From the NCBI RefSeq assembly GCF_036320965.1, contig NC_092271.1:24786536-24850535 (forward strand): DNA of 64,000 bases, written 5' to 3'. Of this stretch, positions 11,103 to 21,289 are shown piece after piece. How positions within the stretch are numbered: position 1 is the stretch's first letter; the number at the start of each line of letters is the position of its first letter. The position numbers and the translations under genes were made by a program. Under the pieces are notes generated by a model. It saw only the letters and a program-made list of their open reading frames with translations, made no database searches and was not told where the DNA came from. Origin of the DNA: Panulirus ornatus (Eukaryota; Arthropoda; Malacostraca; Decapoda; Palinuridae).

Positions 11103-11319
11103 GTGAGAACGGCTCTCGTTTTGAACCGCTGGAGAGAGAAAAAGAAATGGAATAAAGAAGAAAATGAAAAGGGAAGGGGAAGGTGAGGGGGACAATTGTG
11201 GTTCTGACGAATCTTTATTCATTGGTCAGTCGCTTCATCTATCGTGCGTACCATCGCTATTTTTTTTTTTTTCTCTTTATAACACGACTCCCTTCACTGT
11301 CTGTTGTTTAGTGCAGTCT

Positions 11320-11624
11320 GTCCGACCCTTAAGCACGACGGTACGACCCTTGAGCTCGACGGTACGACCACGAGACGCTACGGTACGACCCTTGAGCTCG
11401 ACGGTGCGACCCATGAACTCGACGGTACGACCACGAGACGCTACGGTACGACCCTTGAACTCGACGGTACGACCCCTGAGCTCGACGGTACGACCACGAG
11501 ACGCTACGGTACGACCCTTGAGCTCGACGGTGCGACCCTTGAACACGACGGTACGACCCTTGGTTATGATGGGGGACTAGTTATTCCCACGGGTCGTAAA
11601 GTCGTGTTCAAGGGTCGTGCCTAG
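11320..11624. repeat. 21-bp inverted-repeat element with 63-bp higher-order repeat (locus 3)
   Basis: The left arm (11320-11566) carries about 12 minus-strand units. The variant CCACGAGACGCTACGG recurs every 63 bp, at about 11368, 11431 and 11494. A short right arm (11590-11624) has plus-strand units. The same variant unit occurs in the opposite orientation at 9340-9430, so the two loci also form a larger inverted repeat. Confidence 0.75.
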
Positions 11625-11719
11625 GGCGTTAGAAGGGACAATAACGTTAGAATTAAGTGTCAATCAGTTGCAAGAACATTATTTCTGTTATTTACCGTCT
11701 ACGTGAATGTAAGTAGTGG

Positions 11720-11721
11720 CA

Positions 11722-11786
<65 letters not shown>
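11720..11786. repeat. (AC)n microsatellite
   Basis: Nearly pure AC dinucleotides with one T interruption. Confidence 0.95.
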
Positions 11787-11788
<2 letters not shown>

Positions 11789-12028
11789 GTTTTCCATCCG
11801 TGAACATCCTATGACATTTATATCAGTGTTATATTAACATCTGGCAACCCCTCACAAAATAGAGGGAAAAAGTCTCCATCAGAAGTGACATCAACAACTC
11901 ATTTCCTCGTAAAAATGACATTTGTTCATTTAAATGTCATTCTTTTTTCCATTCTCAGAAAGGCATCTCCGGTTTGCACAATAATACTGTCACCATTTAC
12001 CTGACTCGTGTGTAAATCATATGAATAA

Positions 12029-12051
12029 TGATAATAATAATAATAATAATG

Positions 12052-12082
<31 letters not shown>

Positions 12083-12182
12083 GAAGAAGAAGAAGAAGAA
12101 GAAAAATTGATAATAATGATAATTATTTTGATAACAATGAAAATGATAATCATAATATTGATAATGATAATAATAGTAATAA
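12029..12182. repeat. (TAA)n/(GAT)n/(AAG)n compound microsatellite
   Basis: TAA and GATAATA units run to 12080, AAG triplets to about 12107, then degenerate GATAAT sequence. The minus strand gives poly-Y or poly-I ORFs with no biological support. Confidence 0.85.
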
Positions 12183-12305
12183 TAACAAAAGAGCAGAAGT
12201 TGTGATCAGTAAGGAACAAGGGGTTTGAATCCCACATAAGCTCTGTACTGAGACATCTGACCCTCAGTATCTTCCGCACCAGCTGTATTGATCTATTGAT
12301 GATGG

Positions 12306-12307
<2 letters not shown>

Positions 12308-12380
<73 letters not shown>
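12308..12380. repeat. (CT)36 microsatellite
   Basis: Pure CT dinucleotides, followed by a region rich in TGCATGTAT motifs to about 12530. Confidence 0.95.
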
Positions 12381-12385
<5 letters not shown>

Positions 12386-12699
12386 TCATGCGTGCATGTT
12401 TCAGTCTCCGTGCATGCATACATGTGCATGTATCTATTTATGTATTCATGTATGCAACGATCTCAGGATTAAATCCATCTGCATATGTATGCATGTATGT
12501 ATGAGTCACGTATGCCTACGGGCATGTGTGTGTGTGTGGGGAGGGGGGGGATCTTTGCCCCATACTTCACGTTTTCTCCAGTTTTCTGCCTCGTTCGCTT
12601 CACGGCTTTTCGAAGCAGCTCCGGAACCCTTCCTGTGCGCCGCTTCGAAACCCTTCTCTTGGTCCCACTCCTACGCTAGCGATCACAGGATTCAAAAAT

Positions 12700-12782
12700 A
12701 TCTACCCCTACAACTGGTTTACTTCTACCCCTACAACAGGTTAACTTCTACCCCTACAACAGGTTAACTTCTACCCCTACAC
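12700..12782. repeat. 23-bp minisatellite, about 3.5 copies
   Basis: The unit TTCTACCCCTACAACAGGTT (plus AAC) repeats with a 23-bp period. The period is not a multiple of three, so it is non-coding. Confidence 0.85.
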
Positions 12783-13020
12783 GGACACAACACGTCCTCC
12801 TACACAACCACTAGTCATCCCCTGACACAAACACACACGTCTCCCTACACAAACAAAGTACATCTCCCCTACACAAACACACACGTCCCCCTACACTAAC
12901 CTAGTCCATCCCTCTGCAAAACCACAGCACGTCCTCCCTTCATAAACATCACGTCCCACTACAAAAACACAGCACGTCCCCATACAGAAACACGACACGT
13001 CCCCACTACAGAAATGCGCA
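12783..13020. repeat. Degenerate CACGTCCCCCTACA minisatellite
   Basis: Variants of ACACGTCCCCCTACACAAAC recur at uneven spacing of about 25-35 bp, with heavy divergence. Confidence 0.6.
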
Positions 13021-13257
13021 CAGAACACCACTGGTTCCCCGACACATAAGAGTGTGTACTTCCTCATTCTCCCCAGTGGTAGCGAGTCTCTGTTCCTCCT
13101 GCACCAACATACGACCGCCGGTAACTGGGGTCGACCTACTTGACTTCAAGACCAATAAATTCCCTCCATTCCTGCCCACGTGACCTCTCCATTTCCTTTC
13201 TGTAATGAACATCAAATGTAAAATATATGTAGATCATCGCCATACAGTATACTACAC

Positions 13258-13261
<4 letters not shown>

Positions 13262-13320
<59 letters not shown>
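13262..13320. repeat. (AC)29 microsatellite
   Basis: Pure AC dinucleotides. Confidence 0.95.
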
Positions 13321-13322
<2 letters not shown>

Positions 13323-13412
13323 AAGTGCTCCCATGGCAATATACATTCCCCGTTCCCCTTTGGCATGAGAACTTGAAGCATTCCCCTCAATCCAAAGACT
13401 AAGAGAAGAAGA

Positions 13413-13413
<1 letters not shown>

Positions 13414-13503
<90 letters not shown>
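13414..13503. repeat. (AT)45 microsatellite
   Basis: Pure AT dinucleotides. Confidence 0.95.
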
Positions 13504-13507
<4 letters not shown>

Positions 13508-13797
13508 CCATCCATCCCCCCCATCCTGGCCCTCCCACCATACGCTGCTGGCGAGAACACCTCTTCATCTGTACACAACAACCTGCAGTTTTTCATGCAT
13601 ATCATTTGCATTAATCACTTGCATTCATCCCAAGACCGCCTCACAACCATCATACAGAGGAAACACGTATTACCCAGCTGCTCGCACACCACAGCAGGGG
13701 GTCAGCCGTGTGAGTAGAGCCTTGAGTATACCTAAAGTAAACCTGTAGACCTACAGTATACCAGATAGAGTTAAAGCCTTGTAAACTCTAATCCAGC

Positions 13798-13850
13798 AAA
13801 GGGGGATCGAACCCATCTCCTGCCTACCGGACAGTCACTTGAATCTGTCC
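13798..13850 (-). repeat. Possible tRNA-derived SINE head fragment
   Basis: On the minus strand a near-perfect Pol III B-box, GGGTTCGATCCCC, lies 15 nt downstream of GTCCGGTAGGCAGGAG, a pattern common in tRNA-derived SINEs. A full cloverleaf cannot be drawn, because acceptor and D-stems do not pair. It is therefore not a tRNA gene. Confidence 0.3.
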
Positions 13851-14005
13851 ATTAAACATCTGTCTAAACGAAGTAAATAGGTGGGTTTTTTTTTTTTTTC
13901 TTCTAAACTGTGGCGGTGTACGTACATACTGGCCTACTGTTCCTCACTGTACACTTCGCTACTGTGCATGATGAGTGGCGTCGCCACAGCTATGCTCGGT
14001 CTGAC

Positions 14006-14222
14006 ACACACACACTACCACCACACTACTGTCACTCTACCACCACTCTACCACAACATTACCACCACACCACCACCACTCTACCACCACACCACCACCA
14101 CACTACCACCACTCTACCACCACACTACCACCACTCTACCATCACACTACCACCACACTACTACCACTCTACCACCACTCTACCACCACACTGCCACCAC
14201 TCTACCACCACACTACCACCAG
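14006..14222. repeat. (ACC)n-based minisatellite with CACTCTACC units
   Basis: Units of TACCACCACAC and TACCACCACTC alternate for over 200 bp. All three plus frames give T/H/P-rich ORFs without other support. Confidence 0.85.
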
Positions 14223-14254
14223 TAGCAGGAGCAGCACCTCGTGTGTGGCAGGCT

Positions 14255-14375
14255 GGCTCATCCCCGCCGCCCGCCGCCGCCGCCGCCACCTGCCGCCTCC
14301 CGGATCGATCTGGCCGCCGCCCGCCGCCGTCTCCAACGCCCTCCCCGTCACCGCCACCGCCGCCCATCTCACTAC
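14255..14375. other. GCC-rich, CpG-dense island
   Basis: Dense CCGCCG triplets with many CpGs stand out from the AT-rich surroundings. The frames are open on both strands (poly-P/R/A). It could be a CpG-island-like 5' region or a GCC microsatellite. No TATA or initiator is apparent. Confidence 0.4.
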
Positions 14376-14501
14376 CACCCACCACCTCACCCTGTGGCTG
14401 GCATGCCCTCACCACCATCACTGCCACCCCTTCCTCCTCCTCCTCCTCCTCCCATAACCTCACCATCACCATCCCTGTCCACCACCCCACTCTCACCAAC
14501 A

Positions 14502-14561
14502 GTCACCATCACTAACCCACGTCACCATCACTAACCCACGTCACCATCACCATCATCTTCA

Positions 14562-14641
<80 letters not shown>
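14502..14641. repeat. 19-bp CACGTCACCATCACTAACC repeat followed by (AT)38
   Basis: About 2.5 copies of a 19-bp unit and CAT triplets lead directly into (AT)n at 14565-14641. Confidence 0.85.
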
Positions 14642-14643
<2 letters not shown>

Positions 14644-14741
14644 TTCAAATGTAATTTACAAGATTCGCTCGTCAGTTTGAGGGAGGAACGATCAGTCACA
14701 CAGCGGGTTATGCTGGACGAGGCTACAACCATCCACACGAC

Positions 14742-14873
14742 AGCAGGCGTGTGTGGTGACTGCTACAGCAGGCGTGGGTGGGTGGTGACTGCTACAGCAG
14801 GCGTGTGTGGTGACTGCTACAGCAAGGCGTGGGTGTGTGGTGACAGCTACAGCAGGCGTGTGTGGGGGTAGCG
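14742..14873. repeat. About 28-bp minisatellite, 5 copies
   Basis: Units of GTGGTGACTGCTACAGCAGG plus GCGTG(GG) recur with small length variation. Confidence 0.8.
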
Positions 14874-15059
14874 CAGGAGAAGAGCTGTTCGAACTGGAGC
14901 AGCGATCCAGAGTCTCCTGACCCACAAGGCCACACAGCCAGGCAGAAGGTGTGTTCTCAAAACATGATGACCCTTATTGAAAACGAGAGAACTGTTATCA
15001 CTGAGATATGGTATATGGTTCGCCCGCGCGTCTCTGCCTCATAATCTCGTGCACAGAGG

Positions 15060-15060
<1 letters not shown>

Positions 15061-15121
<61 letters not shown>

Positions 15122-15165
15122 TAGCAATGCCCCATGGCACGGCGTCAGTTACGTGTGTGTGAGTA

Positions 15166-15212
<47 letters not shown>

Positions 15213-15265
15213 TAGCAATGCCCCATGGCACGGCGTCAGTTACGTGTGTGTGTGTGTGTATGTGT

Positions 15266-15324
<59 letters not shown>
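15061..15324. repeat. Duplicated (GT)n-unique-(GT)n module
   Basis: Three GT tracts (15061-15120, 15165-15211, 15246-15324) are separated by two identical 34-bp spacers starting GATAGCAATGCCCCATGG and ending GTTACG. This indicates a recent tandem duplication of a microsatellite with its flank. Confidence 0.9.
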
Positions 15325-15325
<1 letters not shown>

Positions 15326-15419
15326 TTACTATTTATGTGTTACGGGGGCAGAGTTTTACACTCATGTTGACCCCGTCTCTTAACCTTGTATATATATGTG
15401 CCATGCCCTTTCTCTTATG

Positions 15420-15422
<3 letters not shown>

Positions 15423-15472
<50 letters not shown>
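15423..15472. repeat. (AC)25 microsatellite
   Basis: Pure AC dinucleotides. Confidence 0.95.
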
Positions 15473-15475
<3 letters not shown>

Positions 15476-15930
15476 CCCCCGAGCTTCGGTCACTCACAGG
15501 GACGGAGGCCCAGCGTCACGGGGGGAACGAGCTGACGTCGTTCATATCAAACACAGAACGGGACAGTTGAGCCATGATGGTGTTCAGGGCTGAGCCAGAT
15601 ACACATATATAGACACCTGAGAACCACAGAATAAAGTAAATATATCAACATATATAAGTCCACAATGAACAACAGTATTGTTCAATGAATGCCTGTCTCT
15701 TCCATGAGGGCAAAAGGTGATGAATGAAGCGCTTTCAAAACGGCGTGGGACCAGCAATCACGATTTTGAATGAATGCGTGAACATGGGAGTGAAATGGCG
15801 TAACCCCTGACATATTCAGGGGAGAGGAATGAACTCCCCAGCACCAACCAACACAATATTGCGTAGATGAATTACCACACAATATACTATTTGAAACACG
15901 ACAGGAAACAACCAGTAACAGCTATTGCCC

Positions 15931-15933
<3 letters not shown>

Positions 15934-16013
<80 letters not shown>

Positions 16014-16023
16014 TCATCATCAT
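15934..16023. repeat. (AT)39-(ATC)4 microsatellite
   Basis: Pure AT dinucleotides passing into ATC triplets. Confidence 0.9.
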
Positions 16024-16080
16024 CAGCATTAGCATCATTTAACCATAAGGAACCCTTTTGCATGGGATCTTGTAGATTTT

Positions 16081-16110
16081 AAGGCTGCGCTACAATCAGT
16101 AGCAGGGAAA
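16081..16110 (+). repeat. Short dispersed sequence shared with 22655-22684
   Basis: AAGGCTGCGCT, a 4-nt variable gap and TCAGTAGCAGGG occur at both sites. This suggests two relics of one dispersed element. Confidence 0.4.
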
Positions 16111-16115
16111 GGATG

Positions 16116-16247
16116 ATAACAATAACTAGTTCAGAATAATGCCAATAATGAGAGTTAAACATCAATTAATATTCTTGATATAACAATAACTAGTTCAGAA
16201 TAATGCCAATAATGAGAGTTAAACATCAATTAATATTCTTGATATAA
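16116..16247 (+). repeat. Perfect 64-bp tandem duplication
   Basis: Bases 16116-16179 are repeated exactly at 16180-16243, and identity extends four bases further. The unit is high-complexity and begins ATAACAATAACTAGTTCAGA. Absence of any mismatch means the duplication is very young, polymorphic or an assembly error. Confidence 0.95.
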
Positions 16248-16249
16248 AA

Positions 16250-16728
16250 TCCAACCCAATCTATTATTAGGACGTACATAAAAGTACAGAGACAGAAAAT
16301 AATAGCAGGTTTTTCATATGGTCCCTAATTAGCAAAATCAAACGCAGATGATCATACAGCTTTAAATACTTAAGCTGCCCTAAAAAAAAATGATACAAAT
16401 CTAATTAACTCACTTTTGAAAAAAAAAACTCATAATCTAAGTTAATCTGAAGCTTAGTATAATCAAAACGTGAATTAAACGTTTTTAATCTAAACGTGAG
16501 ACTAATAGAAATAATAGAAAGATGACTATTAAGTTAACACTGGTGTAATGTCTGGTCTACTGTACTTATTATTATTATCATCGAAGTTTTGATCGTGAAA
16601 ATACAATAGCTGTTGAATTAAATAAATCAACTATACACCAACGGGAAATGTTTATACAATAGTACATCAACAAACATAATTAAGACCTTAACACCTACAC
16701 CAAAACCTCCAGACAATGTATACTGGAT
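16250..16728. other. AT-rich unique block, no gene seen
   Basis: Unique AT-rich sequence with several A-runs. It has no ORF over 60 codons, no splice-framed segment and no repeat relationship. Confidence 0.5.

Positions 16729-16730
<2 letters not shown>

Positions 16731-16796
<66 letters not shown>
16731..16796. repeat. (CT)33 microsatellite
   Basis: Pure CT dinucleotides. Confidence 0.95.
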
Positions 16797-16797
<1 letters not shown>

Positions 16798-16984
16798 ACG
16801 GCCGTTCCCTCCTGGAACTCCCTCAAAGGGGAGAGGTGGGGTGGCGACCACAGCAAAAAAAAAAAAAAAAGAAGAACCTTCTCCATAACTAGTGAACTCC
16901 AGTGGCGCTTCTTAGCCTCTACTGCCTCACCCTTGAAAGCCCACTGGAAAGAGGGGCAACTCCAGCGCAGTGTTTCCAGAGACT

Positions 16985-16987
<3 letters not shown>

Positions 16988-17060
<73 letters not shown>
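16988..17060. repeat. (AT)36 microsatellite
   Basis: Pure AT dinucleotides that abut the degenerate repeat to the right. Confidence 0.95.
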
Positions 17061-17062
<2 letters not shown>

Positions 17063-17066
17063 CTGT

Positions 17067-17300
17067 GTGTAGATTGGAGACCAGGTCTTCCAGAAATTTA
17101 CACTTCCAGTCTTCCATGTCCATCGGTCTGTGAGCGACCGGGCACTGAGTGTAGACGAGGGTACAGGCCTTCCAGAATGTTGCATTTCCAGTGTTCCACG
17201 TCCTCCATCGCTCCTTCCTGGAATGGTTCTCGAATATAGACAGGGGACCAGGTCTTCCAGGTGATGTAACTTCTGATATTCTTGTGTCGTCTGAGCTCCA
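17067..17300. repeat. Degenerate 75-92-bp tandem repeat, 3 copies
   Basis: Copies start near 17067, 17159 and 17234 with RTRTAGA...AGACCAGGTCTTCCAG. Spacing varies and divergence is high, so the duplication is old. The minus strand is open across it (repeats of LEDLVP/WKTWSP), but no domain is recognised. Confidence 0.65.
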
Positions 17301-17321
17301 TAATTCTTACCCACCCACCTA

Positions 17322-17500
17322 CGCACTCACCTACCCATGTACCCACCATCTTGACCCACCCACCCATGTACCCACCATCTTGACTCACCCACCCATGTAC
17401 CCACCATCTTGACCCATCCCCCATGTACCCACCATCTTGACTCACCCACCCATGTACCCACCACCTTGACCCACCCACCCATGTACCCACCACCTTAACC
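17322..17500. repeat. About 30-bp CCCACCCATGTACCCACCA minisatellite
   Basis: Six or seven units of CCCACCCATGTACCCACCAT plus CTTGACY. It is followed at 17501-17620 by C- and G-run-rich sequence. Confidence 0.85.
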
Positions 17501-17663
17501 TTGACCTCCTACTGTCCAAGGGGCTCGAACATCCTTCCCCCCACCCCCCACAGGATGATGGGTGCCCCCCCACGAGGTACAGGGGGGTGTGAGGAAAGGA
17601 GGGGGAGGGTGGGGGGTCGGTGGTTTTGATCTATGGCAACGTCACACCAGACTGGCACTCTGT

Positions 17664-18137
17664 GTCTCCATGGCAACCACAGTGGGAGGCCCAAGGGAGA
17701 AGGTTGCCATGGAAGACTTGGGAAATGGGAGGTTATAATGGCAATCAGAGATATCTCAGTCCCCATGGTGACTAAACGGGGGCCCCACCATCCCAACCAG
17801 GGACGGGATAGAGGTATTACCGTCCCAATCAGGGACGGGATTGAGGGACTGCCATCCCAACGAGAGACAGCTGCCTCGTCACCCAGGGAGTGGGTCAAAC
17901 GTTATCAAGACAAGAAGCCAGGGAGAGAGGGGAAGCTGCTATACCCCCCCCCCCCCCAGGATGACGATGAGGGAGAGGGAAGCTCCCAGAGAAACCAGGG
18001 AGAGGGAAGAGATTACCATGGCAACCAGGGAGAGGGAAGAGGTCACCATGGCTACCAGGGAGAGGGAAGAGGTTACCATAGCAACCAGGGAGAGGGAAAG
18101 GCTACCACAAGAAGGAGGGAGAGGTTATCGTGGCAAC
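17664..18137. promoter_or_regulatory. Cluster of RFX X-box-like palindromes
   Basis: GTTACCATAGCAAC (18072-18085) fits the X-box consensus GTNRCC-N2-RGYAAC exactly. Near matches lie at 17664-17677, 17704-17717, 18012-18025, 18042-18055 and 18124-18137. Several sit in a 30-bp minisatellite, so repeat expansion has multiplied the site. RFX binding is inference. Confidence 0.35.
17985..18118. repeat. 30-bp minisatellite, about 4 copies
   Basis: The unit is CAGGGAGAGGGAAGAGGTTA plus CCATGGCAAC. The 30-bp period keeps a frame open (NQGEGR-type decapeptides) and is part of a 269-codon open frame from 17633. That frame runs into a (GT)n tract and is probably spurious. Confidence 0.85.
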
Positions 18138-18380
18138 CAAGGGAGATGGATGCAGGTCACGTGGCTGCTGGCGTGCACCAGCAGCACCAGGCAGCTCCGG
18201 GGAAGGGAGCATTTACAACATGTTGTTCCCCACAACACACACTTGAGCTGCTGAATTTAAGAGCAACCAATTTCTTCCCGACCACAAACCAAACTACCAA
18301 CCCTGCTCTCTTAACTCATCCTCTTCCCGCTCCCTTAACTCCTCCTCCTCCTCCCGCCCCCCTACAATTGTTTACCAGTC

Positions 18381-18381
<1 letters not shown>

Positions 18382-18430
<49 letters not shown>
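18382..18430. repeat. (GT)24 microsatellite
   Basis: Pure GT dinucleotides. Confidence 0.95.
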
Positions 18431-18433
<3 letters not shown>

Positions 18434-19133
18434 GTGCCTTAACACACCTGTAATCTCCTGTAAGCACCGTGAAACTTCCTGTAATTCTCATGAAGTATAC
18501 CGCCACACAGCGCTTGGGGAGGCACCTCGCTCATATGGTCTTCGCTGATACGACCACTGTTTACCATCCAGCGAACATGAGGTTCTGACGAACATCATCA
18601 TCAGCGAACATAACGATAACACTTCACTAAAATAATCTCCGTGTTATTTCCCAGAGTCTTTCACTGATCTCTCTGTCTATATCTATCTATCTGAACTGAC
18701 CTCACTTCGATTCCCAGCCAGTGGTCTGGTAGGTGGAGGGGTAAGGTGATCTGCCTCTTCTGTCAGATATTTTGACGGAACCTTACGGGTAAATCCATCA
18801 TTTCTTCTTTTTACACTGGTGAGCTGCCTACTGATGGTGGAAAACGATTCTGTTGGGCGAACTGATGGTGGAAACTGATAGCGAAAACGGCATGATGGTT
18901 ACCACCAGACATGTACGAGTGAGAGGAACTTTACTTCATCCTGATCGGCGACGAATGACACAGGAATGCCGTAGATAGTATGACTAGAGATGAAAGAGGA
19001 GGTCCAGAGGAGGAATGGGTATGAGCCCCAGTCTGGCAGGGAGAGAGAGACAGAGGAGCAAAAGACACGATGCAAATGGTCGTATATAATAGCACAGGTT
19101 CAGATCAAGGACAGTTCGTACCGATGGTTTTCT

Positions 19134-19135
<2 letters not shown>
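18431..19135. other. Unique block, no gene seen
   Basis: High-complexity sequence with a short repeat of ACTGATGGTGGAAA around 18830-18875. No supported gene. Confidence 0.4.

Positions 19136-19190
<55 letters not shown>
19136..19190. repeat. (AC)27 microsatellite
   Basis: Pure AC dinucleotides. Confidence 0.95.
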
Positions 19191-19193
<3 letters not shown>

Positions 19194-19595
19194 ACTGGTT
19201 CAGCCTGCAGTAGCCATCTACTAACGCTGTGGGTAGGAGGGTGGGTGGGTGCTCGCACGGTGAAGCACTTCTCCATATTACTCTGGCGAACACAACAGCC
19301 TCCTCTCCACTCCTCGTCGTGCCGAACATCGGGAGTTCTCCATCCCCACAATTGCTCGCTCCTGACGATTCTTCCTCCCAGGAACATCGACAAAAGTATG
19401 TATCGTCTTTTTTTTTTCCTTGTTCGTCCTGCAGTCTCAACGCGGACTGGGTACAACAACAACAACAACAACAGACTGGGGGTTGGCGTCCCCAAGGATT
19501 GATATCCCGAGAAGTTTCATTAACATGACACTGGTATTTTGATACATATTTTTTCTTCATTCTATTTCTATAGGATCTATCTATACTACTTTATA

Positions 19596-19599
<4 letters not shown>

Positions 19600-19651
<52 letters not shown>
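19600..19651. repeat. (AT)26 microsatellite
   Basis: Pure AT dinucleotides. They are followed by three diverged copies of CTATACAGTC-containing sequence (19650-19725). Confidence 0.9.
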
Positions 19652-19654
<3 letters not shown>

Positions 19655-19881
19655 TCTTTTGTAACTAGAGTCTATACAGTCAAGTTGGTCTATACAGTTT
19701 TCTGTAACTCTATACAGTCGTGTTGGTTGTGTTTCTTTGCTGGCCTGGCCTCACCGTAGCAATATAAAGTGACCGGGGTGCTCTGACGACTGTGAAAAGT
19801 TTGTCCATTTCAGAGGTAATCCTCAGTGGTGCCTGGTCCAGCCCAACCCAACAGCCAGATCTGATGCGAGCTATCTAGAAT

Positions 19882-19997
<116 letters not shown>

Positions 19998-19999
19998 CT

Positions 20000-20490
20000 C
20001 CTCACCACCGACACTCCCCATCTCCTGTTCCTCGGCAAGTTAAGGAGCCGATATTCAAGAAAGTATTCACACTTCTCGTCAGGGAATAAAATATTTTAAA
20101 GAAAGGTTCTGACACACTCCCCGTCGTGCTCAGACATCATCGTCATTTTCTGGTGCCTTGAAACGTGGATGTTCCTTCTGTCCCAGGACTCAGTGTTGCT
20201 ACATCAGCTCTACACGTCTCGAGCAAACAATTCCATCTCCTGTTCCATATGTTCCACACTGGGAGAACATAACAAACCACCTGAACACATGGCAACTACC
20301 ATGGGTTTAGAGTAGACAAGAGAGGAACAGTAGATGAACCATGGGTATGTAATTTAGATAAAAATCTCAGCTTTTTCCTGACAAGACTCTTGAGAGGTGA
20401 GCTAAGAAAGCATTGAAAACCCAATCATTAACCTGACAGCAAGTACAAGGTGGAAGGCTGGGGAACCAAACGATGAGGCCAGGGACAAGT
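20000..20490. other. Unique block, no gene seen
   Basis: High-complexity sequence without open frames of note. An AATAAA occurs near 20086. Confidence 0.4.
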
Positions 20491-20493
20491 GAA

Positions 20494-20535
20494 GGTATAA
20501 AGGTGTTGTTTACCTTTAGTTTTCAAAGCCCCAGT
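20494..20535 (+). promoter_or_regulatory. Possible TATA promoter
   Basis: GGTATAAAGG is followed about 35 bp later by an initiator-like CCAGTTC. No coding frame follows, only the E-box minisatellite. Confidence 0.15.
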
Positions 20536-20537
20536 TC

Positions 20538-20633
20538 AACGTGCACCTGTTCCTGCCTGTATACAGTTACCAGGTGCACCTGTTCCTACCTGTATATAGC
20601 ACAAGGTGCACCTGTTCCTACCTGTACATAAAC
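20538..20633. repeat. 35-37-bp minisatellite with E-box, 3 copies
   Basis: Each unit contains GTGCACCTGTTCCTRCCTGT, holding CACCTG and ACCTGT elements. Confidence 0.8.
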
Positions 20634-20725
20634 ACATCCTTCCTTCCTGAGTGTTGGCCCCATAACCCATGCACACATCTCACCTGCCATACCTCCACCA
20701 AGCCCTCTACACACAAACATATACA

Positions 20726-20726
<1 letters not shown>

Positions 20727-20783
<57 letters not shown>
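20727..20783. repeat. (AC)28 microsatellite
   Basis: Pure AC dinucleotides. A shorter (AC)8 follows at 20871-20886. Confidence 0.95.
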
Positions 20784-20790
<7 letters not shown>

Positions 20791-20980
20791 CACACATAGA
20801 GAAACACATGCTCCACAACCCTGACAGGAATTCCCTCCTACTCCCCTATACCACAACAAAGCGACACCGACACACACACACACACATTTCCTCCCCTGTC
20901 ATAAAAAGTACACTCACGCCTTCCATAAAATCCACAGCAACGAACACATTCCCTCCTCCATCAAAGCAATCACCTGCCAA

Positions 20981-20981
<1 letters not shown>

Positions 20982-21041
<60 letters not shown>
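20982..21041. repeat. (AC)30 microsatellite
   Basis: Pure AC dinucleotides. Confidence 0.95.
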
Positions 21042-21046
<5 letters not shown>

Positions 21047-21289
21047 GACCTAATATACACTTCCACTCATACTACAGTCAACATAACCATATATGTTGCC
21101 CCTCCCCCACCACAACTAACATAACCAAGACTGTTGTAACCTCCTTACCAAAACCAGTTAAGTTATACCCACCATGACTAGTACAACCTGAGGTACTGCA
21201 CTCCTCACAACCTTGTATGTTATACCTTCCACAGCCACAACCAGGAGAGCCGTGTGAGCTGCAGATCCTCCATCACATCCAGCATAACC

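Noticed and set aside
12185..12245. tRNA-like segment with AGAGC...GCTCT ends and a GGGTTTGAATCCC loop
   Set aside because: It is only about 55 nt long and internal stems are missing. At best it is a degraded SINE fragment.
14565..14641. TATA boxes within (AT)n tracts
   Set aside because: Alternating AT microsatellites contain TATATA by composition and are not promoter evidence.
17633..18442. 269-codon plus-strand ORF
   Set aside because: It consists of 30-bp minisatellite units and a (GT)n tail. An overlapping frame is also open.
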